In this document: positions 43,901 to 47,823 of the stretch, piece by piece
Position numbering within the stretch: position 1 is the first letter of the stretch
Layout: each line of letters begins with the position of its first letter
Assembly (NCBI GenBank): GCA_947178105.1
Contig: CAMWXD010000031.1
Coordinates: 1-47,823 of the forward strand
Direction: 5' to 3'
Length of the DNA stretch: 47,823 bases
Source of the DNA: an uncultured Eubacterium sp.
Lineage (GTDB): Bacteria > Bacillota > Clostridia > Lachnospirales > Lachnospiraceae
Program-made: the position numbers and the translations under genes
Notes under the pieces: generated by a model
Seen by the model: the letters and a program-made list of their open reading frames with translations, nothing else
Database searches by the model: none
Told to the model about the DNA's origin: nothing

Positions 43901-44691
43901 TGCGCATCGTCAATTTCTGCCTGCGCATCGCGCTGAATTCCGCGAAACCGTTCCAGCACGAGCGATTCTGTTTTTCCTTCCATTTCATCCTGCAAAGCAT
44001 CGATATAATCTTCATATGCATCCGTATATACATCGAACTTCTGCTTTGTCTTTACATAGATTTCCGTCAGATAATCACAGGCAAATGCTTTGCTCGGCAC
44101 ATATAAAAAAGCCGTTATTTTCCCTTCCCCGATCGAAGTGGTGCCGCGTTCAAAATTAATGTAATAGGGAGAACGCACAATGCCGACTGCCGTAAAGGTG
44201 CGTTCTTCAAACATGTCCAGCGTTTCCTCTGTATTATTGTCTGTGACAGTAAGCTGTGACCCGAGCTGGCTTGCGTCGTACAATGCAGAATCTAACAGGC
44301 ATTCATTCGGGTTTTCCGGCATCCTTCCGGCTGTCAGGCTGATTTGGTTGATTGTATCCGGCACAGTATGAAACTTATAGACCGATTCATTTCCGTCTCC
44401 AAACGAGCAGACTGCATCGACGGAAACGGCGCCCTCTGCATTGGCTGTCTGTTCCATTTCTGCAATCTGCTCCACATCGGATGCTTCAAATCCAATCGTA
44501 GATAACAGACGGTAATCGTAAAAATTCTTCTCGGCAAGATAATCATTTTCCGTAGCGATCATCGCCGGTGTCGTAGCTTTTAATCCGGTAAACAGTGCTA
44601 CGCCAAGCATTACGATCGCAAGAATCGCCAAATACCGCCCAAGGCTTCCTTTCATTTCCCTGATCGTTGTTTTTATCATTCCCTTGTTCAT
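40924..44691 (-). CDS. FtsX/MacB-type ABC transporter permease with giant coiled coil
   Basis: A 1255-residue membrane protein. After a first span (about residues 18-40, YLAILAIVMLGVALFTGLKA) and a MacB-like periplasmic-type region comes an exceptional run of about 450 residues made of heptads. It is first Glu/Lys/Gln-rich, then QETELxK-like units, then QVRDGLx units, then Lys/Ala/Glu-rich. FtsX domain spans follow at about residues 720-860 and 1100-1250, with the typical C-terminus. FtsX domains of this sort work with a LolD-like ATPase to drive conformational change outside the membrane rather than classical uptake. The ATPase gene is directly upstream, 62 bases away. The cargo is unknown. 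The start at 44691 was preferred over an ATG four codons later. Confidence 0.85.
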   Translation of the reverse strand: MNKGMIKTTIREMKGSLGRYLAILAIVMLGVALFTGLKATTPAMIATENDYLAEKNFYDYRLLSTIGFEASDVEQIAEMEQTANAEGAVSVDAVCSFGDGNESVYKFHTVPDTINQISLTAGRMPENPNECLLDSALYDASQLGSQLTVTDNNTEETLDMFEERTFTAVGIVRSPYYINFERGTTSIGEGKITAFLYVPSKAFACDYLTEIYVKTKQKFDVYTDAYEDYIDALQDEMEGKTESLVLERFRGIQRDAQAEIDDAQAELDQEMADAQKELADARKKIAEGEQEIIDGEQDLRDGKRKAKEGEQEIAANEQKLADSEQELSEGEQEIRKNEQEIQDAQAKLLQAEREIVSNEKKLADGKAELQQAKAELNTQETKLRTQETELLKQETKLNAQETELLKKESELKTQEASLAKQEAELAKQETELSSQETELAKQESELVRQETELAEKEAQLTSQEESLQKQMASLDNEEKKQVQDALAQVQSALAQLQPGLAELQQGLVQVRDGLAELRAGLTQVRDGLAQVRDGLTQVRDGLVQVRNGLTQVRDGQKQLQAGKKEIQSGKVQLQAAKQEIADNEKTLTASEKELTAGKLQTEAARKELQDGKAALAQGKAKLQNGRAELADGKKKLEQAKAELKDAQSELKKGRQDLEKGKAELADARTEYKTAKADFDKETADAQRKIDDARTELAELKQPDYYVLTRNTNIGYACYESDSNIVAGIANVFPVFFFLVAALICMTTMNRMVEEQRTQIGVLKALGYGNGAIMWKYLFYAGSAAAAGAVLGCIIGTWLFPKVIWMGYSIMYSMGEITYYFDGWMAFLSLLAALLCSMGAAYASCRYELYSVPASLIRPKAPKSGKRIFLENITFIWSRMKFLHKVSVRNIFRYKKRFFMMVLGISGCTALLVTGFGIKDSVTNVADMQYDEIQIYDIGITFSETISKTQLGSLMQGTGETLAQAACHYEESADLEFGGKTKSVYLEIPEDTAQTSHFLKLHTKDGAAIPYPAKDEAVLSAKVAETLGIRVGDTVTLRDMDMNSISVKVSALCENYVYNYAYICNETYEAQLGTVPEYKSAYVTVKEGADIHEAAAVIADRDDVLSVSVTQDMRDRIASMMKSMDYIVLLIIVCAGSLAFIVLYNLTNINITERLREIATIKVLGFYARETADYVFRENLALTGLGALAGLALGKWLHWFVMDQVKIDMLSFKTLITPGSYVLSLLFTFGFAMLVNGLMYFKLENIHMAEALKSIE
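43030..43230. repeat. 21-bp (7-residue) tandem repeats, QVRDGL type, in the permease coiled coil
   Basis: Imperfect 21-base units encode successive heptads such as LTQVRDG, LAQVRDG, LTQVRDG, LVQVRNG and LTQVRDG. The regular phase without frameshift indicates expansion and contraction under selection for coiled-coil structure. Confidence 0.75.
43300..43570. repeat. 21-bp tandem repeats, QETEL type, in the permease coiled coil
   Basis: About a dozen imperfect 21-base units encode heptads of the form QETELxK (for example TKLRTQE, TELLKQE, SELKTQE, TELAKQE). They lie N-terminal to the QVRDGL array in the protein and have a different unit sequence. Confidence 0.75.
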
Positions 44692-44753
44692 ATACCACCC
44701 CTGTTATTGCCGTTTTGTGTTGCTGCTGTTTCGTGCTGTTACTGTTTTTTCTG

Positions 44754-45458
44754 TTACCACTCAATGTCTTCCACTGGCACGATGCTGTCGTTCATTTCCA
44801 TCTTATGCACGGTGCCGTTCTTTACGGTAATAATCCTGTCTGCCATTGCTGTCAGCGCCTGGTTGTGTGTAATGACGACGACGGTCATCTTATGAGTTCT
44901 GCACGCATCCTGCAATAGTTTTAACACTGCTTTTCCCGTATGGTAATCCAAAGCGCCTGTCGGCTCATCGCAAAGCAGCAGCTTTGGGTTTTTTGCAAGC
45001 GCCCGTGCAATCGCGACCCGCTGCTGTTCTCCGCCGGATAACTGCGCCGGGAAGTTTCCTGCCCGTTCCTTTAACCCGACCATCTCTAACACGGACATCG
45101 CATCCAGCGGGTCTTTGCAGATCTGCGCAGCCAGCTCCACATTTTCCAATGCTGTCAGATTCTGCACAAGGTTATAAAACTGAAACACAAAGCCAATATC
45201 ATACCGCCTGTACGATGTCAGTTTTTTCTTATTATAAGAAGAGATTTCCGCTCCGTCCAGCAGTACTTTCCCCGCAGAAAGGCTGTCCATGCCTCCTAAA
45301 ATATTTAAAATCGTTGTCTTGCCTGCACCAGATGCGCCGACTACGACGCAGAACTCCCCGCGTTCAATCGTAAAATTAACATCCTTCAATGCTTCAATAT
45401 CTACCTCGCCCATATGATAAGTCTTGCTTACATTTTTAAATTCTACAAATGCACTCAA
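44754..45458 (-). CDS. ABC transporter ATP-binding protein (LolD/MacB-like)
   Basis: A 234-residue ATPase: Walker [17 protein letters not shown] near residue 40, Q-loop [18 protein letters not shown], signature [16 protein letters not shown], Walker [13 protein letters not shown] and switch His in VVVITHN. These are the features of the subfamily that partners FtsX/MacB permeases. The start is most likely TTG at 45458, because GGAGG (45467-45471) lies 8 bases upstream; an ATG at 45473 overlaps that site and a longer frame reaches 45509. It is the first gene of a two-gene operon with the giant permease. Confidence 0.92.
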   Translation of the reverse strand: MSAFVEFKNVSKTYHMGEVDIEALKDVNFTIERGEFCVVVGASGAGKTTILNILGGMDSLSAGKVLLDGAEISSYNKKKLTSYRRYDIGFVFQFYNLVQNLTALENVELAAQICKDPLDAMSVLEMVGLKERAGNFPAQLSGGEQQRVAIARALAKNPKLLLCDEPTGALDYHTGKAVLKLLQDACRTHKMTVVVITHNQALTAMADRIITVKNGTVHKMEMNDSIVPVEDIEW

Positions 45459-45563
45459 TTTTTTATCCTCCATATTGATTGTATTGATCGGAAAATATGT
45501 TTGATTCAAATGTCTGCCCTTATTTTATCATAGTATTCGGCTGAATGAAACTGTACAAAAATA

Positions 45564-45601
45564 AAAAAGTGCAAAGCCAGTCTCCTGACTCTGCACTTTT
45601 T
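45564..45601 (-). terminator. Terminator after the peptidoglycan-binding gene
   Basis: AAAAAGTGCA (45564-45573) and TGCACTTTTT (45592-45601) pair as a 10-bp stem with an inner AGTC/GACT stem. T runs lie on both strands. It sits 25 bases past the stop codon of the gene ending at 45626. Confidence 0.82.
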
Positions 45602-45625
45602 ATACATATGGCAAACGATGTTCAA

Positions 45626-46081
45626 TTAACCTGCAAGACCCAACGCGCTTAACGTCTGCTGTCCGATGGTGCCATCCACTGTCAAGCCGTTATCTCTTTG
45701 GTATCTTTTTAAAGCCCGTTTTGTTTTCGTTCCCATTACGCCGTCTGCTGTCCCGCAGTTGTAGCCGCAGCGGGTTAATGCTCTCTGCACTTGACGGATC
45801 GTCGTCTTGCTCACGGAAGATGCGTAAGGACAGACTCCGTTAGGATGCGTATGTGCATTATGTCCCCCGCAGTAATAGTAATCATCCGCATAAGGGCAAA
45901 CCCCGCCGCTGTGCGTATGCGCGCTGTGTCCTCCACAATAGTAATAGTTTGTTGACGAACTGCAATGCCCGCCGCCATGATGCCCATGTGCATAGGCTAC
46001 CGTTACGGACTGCCCTGCTGTTGTAAAGGAAACTGCGCCAACAAGAGCTGCCGCCAATAAGGTACGTTTCAGTCGTTTCAT
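45626..46081 (-). CDS. Secreted peptidoglycan-binding protein with His/Cys-rich repeats
   Basis: A 151-residue exported protein. A signal peptide (MKRLKRTLLAAALVGAVSF, cleavage probably after AYA near residue 31) is followed by HGHHGGGHCSSS. Then come two near-identical units: YYYCGGHSAHTHSGGVCPY and YYYCGGHNAHTHPNGVCPY. The C-terminal peptidoglycan-binding domain (PG_binding_1 type, from about residue 92) has VQRALTRCGYNCGTADGVMG, YQRDNGLTVDG and IGQQTLSALG. The repeats have three His and two Cys each and look made for metal binding; no function is established that I know of. The start at 46081 follows GAAGGGAG. Confidence 0.85.
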   Translation of the reverse strand: MKRLKRTLLAAALVGAVSFTTAGQSVTVAYAHGHHGGGHCSSSTNYYYCGGHSAHTHSGGVCPYADDYYYCGGHNAHTHPNGVCPYASSVSKTTIRQVQRALTRCGYNCGTADGVMGTKTKRALKRYQRDNGLTVDGTIGQQTLSALGLAG

Positions 46082-46336
46082 AGTAAATGCTCCCTTCTTC
46101 GTTATTGTCATTTTGATGGTTCAATACGTACACGATTGAGAGGGGGAGATCCTTGCATGAACTTTATATTTTTCTTTGAAATGAAAAGCGGATATTGTCG
46201 GATGCAGAAACATGTGGTTGAAAGTATGGGAAATCGGAAAGCCAAAGGCGGCTTTACCCCTCTTTTTCATTTGGAGTGTTCGGATAGCCCTCCGGAAATC
46301 ATGCCATATGGGTACGAAAGAAAGGAGGGCGATACA

Positions 46337-46432
46337 ATGTATGTTACATATCAGGATTTGATTCAGATAGGTATACTTGTTGTTGCTCTTGCAAATTTGT
46401 TCTATCAGATTTACAAGGGAAAAAAGAAATAG
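46337..46432 (+). CDS. Holin-like small toxin (type I toxin-antitoxin candidate)
   Basis: A 31-residue peptide: MYVTYQDLIQIGILVVAL, then LFYQIYKGKKK. A single membrane helix with a short polar N-terminus and a lysine tail is the pattern of the putative holin-like toxins (Hol_Tox, TxpA/Fst-like) of Firmicutes. A very strong site (AAAGGAGGG) precedes the ATG at 46337. The frame stays open back to 46136, but this upstream part does not resemble a protein family. The stop overlaps a hairpin that could end the mRNA and face an antisense antitoxin RNA. Overproduction of such peptides usually damages the membrane; toxicity here is inferred. Confidence 0.65.
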   Translation: MYVTYQDLIQIGILVVALANLFYQIYKGKKK

Positions 46433-46473
46433 CCGCCACTACCACCAATAGTGACGGCTTGCCTCATATGAGG
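46431..46473. terminator. Hairpins after the small toxin; possible antitoxin RNA region
   Basis: AGCCGCCACTA (46431-46441) and TAGTGACGGCT (46449-46459) form an 11-bp stem with one C-A mismatch around a 7-base loop. The palindrome CCTCATATGAGG (46462-46473) and a short GC hairpin near 46500-46513 follow. Toxin loci of this type usually have a convergent small RNA overlapping the 3' end; its promoter was not identified. Confidence 0.5.
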
Positions 46474-46597
46474 TAAAAAGTTTTTATCTGGGGGTAGAGC
46501 CGCTTTTGCGGTTTCCCTTGTTAGTGTTTAATATACCATATATAAGGGCAGTTTTCAAGCTTGTTTTTCGTTTTAGCCTGGCGCAAAGGGTATTTCC

Positions 46598-46763
46598 GTT
46601 ACTTTTCACACCCAGACCTTTGCACTCCGCTGCAAAGGTCGTGAGAACGTGTAAATTCAGCCTAGAAGGCATCCAGTCCTTCGCCAAAGGCGAATTTTCA
46701 ATGGACTGGATGCCGTTACTTTTCACAGCACAGCCGTTTTTTGGCTGGGGTGTGAAAAGTAAC
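46598..46763. repeat. Nested palindromic repeat element of about 166 bp
   Basis: GTTACTTTTCACACC (46598-46612) is inverted at 46749-46763, and 13 of its bases recur directly at 46715-46727. Inside lie GACCTTTGCA/TGCAAAGGTC (46615-46624, 46631-46640), GGCATCCAGTCC/GGACTGGATGCC (46668-46679, 46703-46714) with a TTCGCC/GGCGAA core, and CAGCC/GGCTG. No reading frame is convincing. It looks like a REP- or MITE-like intergenic element. Confidence 0.75.
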
Positions 46764-46779
46764 GCATTTCCCATATCGA

Positions 46780-47352
46780 CTAATCTATATAGATGGAAAA
46801 GCCCTCAAAGATCCCTGCCGGGATGTCCTCACCAAAAGAATATTCTTCCATTAGTTTCGCCTCAAACCGATAAACCATTACCCTTTCTTTTGCAGGATCA
46901 ACAATCCAATACTCCCTTACCCCAGCAGACCGGTATTTAAACAACTTTGTAAAATAATCCATAGGCTTATTTCCCTGGGAAACAATCTCAATAATCCAAT
47001 CTGGTGCACCATGACATCCCTTCTCATCTAATTTATCAGGATCACAAACGATTGTAATGCCTGGTTCCAAATAATTTTTATGATCGTCATTTAGAAATAC
47101 AGCAAATGGCGCTGGAAGCACTTCACAATTTCCGTTATTACGATCAATATAGTCAGCTATTTTCCTGCTTACGGAAAATAACAATCTTTGATGCGTCAAG
47201 CTGGGCGCTGCCATCATATATAATTCACCATCGATGATTTCAGCGCGTTTTTTTTCTGGCAAAGCATCTATATCCTCAGTTGTATAAACTTTCTTTTTTA
47301 TGGTTTCTTTTAATAATTCAGATGTTTTAGCTGCTTCGTTCCTTGCATTCAT
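46780..47352 (-). CDS. Uma2 family (DUF820) endonuclease-fold protein, possibly inactive
   Basis: A 190-residue protein of the PD-(D/E)XK-like Uma2 family. Recognised segments are AEIIDGELYMMAAPSLTHQRL, APFAVFLND, GAPDWIIEIVS and KYRSAGVREYWIVDP. At the place where relatives usually read QPD(I/L), the first catalytic Asp, this one reads EPGI: Gly98, codon GGC, one base from GAC. The second acidic residue, Glu in WIIEIVS, is kept. If the alignment from memory is right, metal-dependent cleavage should be lost or weakened. The family's substrate is poorly defined. AAGAAGG lies upstream of the ATG. Confidence 0.85.
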   Translation of the reverse strand: MNARNEAAKTSELLKETIKKKVYTTEDIDALPEKKRAEIIDGELYMMAAPSLTHQRLLFSVSRKIADYIDRNNGNCEVLPAPFAVFLNDDHKNYLEPGITIVCDPDKLDEKGCHGAPDWIIEIVSQGNKPMDYFTKLFKYRSAGVREYWIVDPAKERVMVYRFEAKLMEEYSFGEDIPAGIFEGFSIYID

Positions 47353-47496
47353 ACGAGCACCTTCTTTCTTTTATTGGTCTCCTGTAATGGTTCTATATCA
47401 TGTTATCAGAATCAATAAAATATTACAATTCATCATTTCATACATTCTATAAGGCAGGCGGTTTGGAAAGAAGAAGGATGTTTGGCTCAGATAACT

Positions 47497-47823
47497 TTTT
47501 GCAGAGAATTGTTATGAAAAATACATTCTAATAGTGTATATTATTATTAAAAATATAGACTATGAGTATTCTATATGCTTTTCTCAATTTTTGCAACTCT
47601 ATTTACAAAATTCAGTAATATCACATAAATTATCAGTTTGCAATACGTTGTTTATTGTATAAATAGCACAAAAAAACAGGAAAAACGACAGGATTTGGTA
47701 ATTGGCGAACGAAATTTATCTTGTGATCTATCTTTGTAATGTCTCCATATCCCGTCAGGCATTGATTTCAGCGGGTTTCGGCTTTCAAACTATATATGAA
47801 ATACATAACAATTCTCTGCAAAA
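47497..47823. mobile_element. Inverted-repeat-bounded AT-rich segment at the window end
   Basis: TTTTGCAGAGAATTGTTATG (47497-47516) is exactly inverted at 47804-47823, the last 20 bases of the window. The 287 bases between are AT-rich with no gene I can support. This fits a short non-autonomous element (MITE) or the end of a larger insertion sequence; the outer edge cannot be judged because the window stops there. Confidence 0.45.

Noticed and set aside
42611..43936. Several plus-strand open frames rich in Ser/Cys/Pro opposite the permease coiled coil
   Set aside because: They are produced by antisense reading of the 21-base repeats and have no start signals.
46136..46336. In-frame N-terminal extension of the small toxin
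   Set aside because: The open frame continues upstream, but the extension has no family resemblance and the strong ribosome site lies directly before the ATG at 46337.

Overview
The window reads as a chromosomal segment of a motile, carbohydrate-scavenging Gram-positive anaerobe of the Clostridia, most like Lachnospiraceae. This rests on the strong Shine-Dalgarno sites, the lipoprotein sugar-binding proteins with split LplB/LplC-type permeases, the YesM/YesN regulators, a flagellin preceded by csrA, and the type of short toxin and hairpin repeats present. No rRNA, tRNA, CRISPR array or complete insertion sequence was seen.

Layout. (1) 1-1332: the 3' end of ilvD and a small methyltransferase. 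(2) 1455-2074: a decay zone with a shortened GyrI-like effector-binding domain and a shattered alpha/beta hydrolase gene. (3) 2258-25762: a plant-glycan locus with an orphan sugar-binding lipoprotein plus YesL-family protein, an oligosaccharide ABC importer, two two-component systems, and cytoplasmic GH29, GH31, GH3, GH94 and GH42 enzymes. These five activities (fucosidase, xylosidase, glucosidase, cellobiose phosphorylase, galactosidase) are those needed to take apart imported fucogalacto-xyloglucan oligosaccharides. A broken HigA-like antitoxin sits after the GH3 gene. (4) 25810-40603, all on the minus strand: csrA, flagellin, a strong terminator, then a tightly packed operon of a small unknown protein, a Maf flagellin glycosyltransferase and a complete pseudaminic acid pathway (pseB, C, H, G, I, F). 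(5) 40604-47823: a regulatory region rich in dyads, an FtsX-type exporter with a giant coiled coil plus its ATPase, a secreted His/Cys-rich peptidoglycan-binding protein, a holin-like small toxin, a nested palindromic repeat, a Uma2-type protein lacking an expected acidic residue, and an inverted-repeat-bounded segment at the window end.

The most interesting system is in region 4. Between pseB and pseH lies a translationally coupled cassette (30401-35681): a pseudaminic-acid-associated methylase, an M28-like DUF4910 protein, a DltA-like adenylating enzyme, a stand-alone DltC-like carrier protein, an AAC(3)-type acyltransferase and a second methyltransferase. It looks like a built-in acyl-activation, carrier, transfer and methylation line that would decorate pseudaminic acid before Maf puts it on flagellin. 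The adenylating enzyme appears to have Ser in place of the Asp that normally holds the substrate alpha-amino group, so its acid may not be an ordinary alpha-amino acid.

Control of the flagellin end also stands out. GGA-bearing hairpins and ANGGA-type Shine-Dalgarno sequences occur before both csrA and the flagellin gene. A motif matching the sigma-28 -10 consensus points away from both genes, straight into a perfect 26-bp palindrome.
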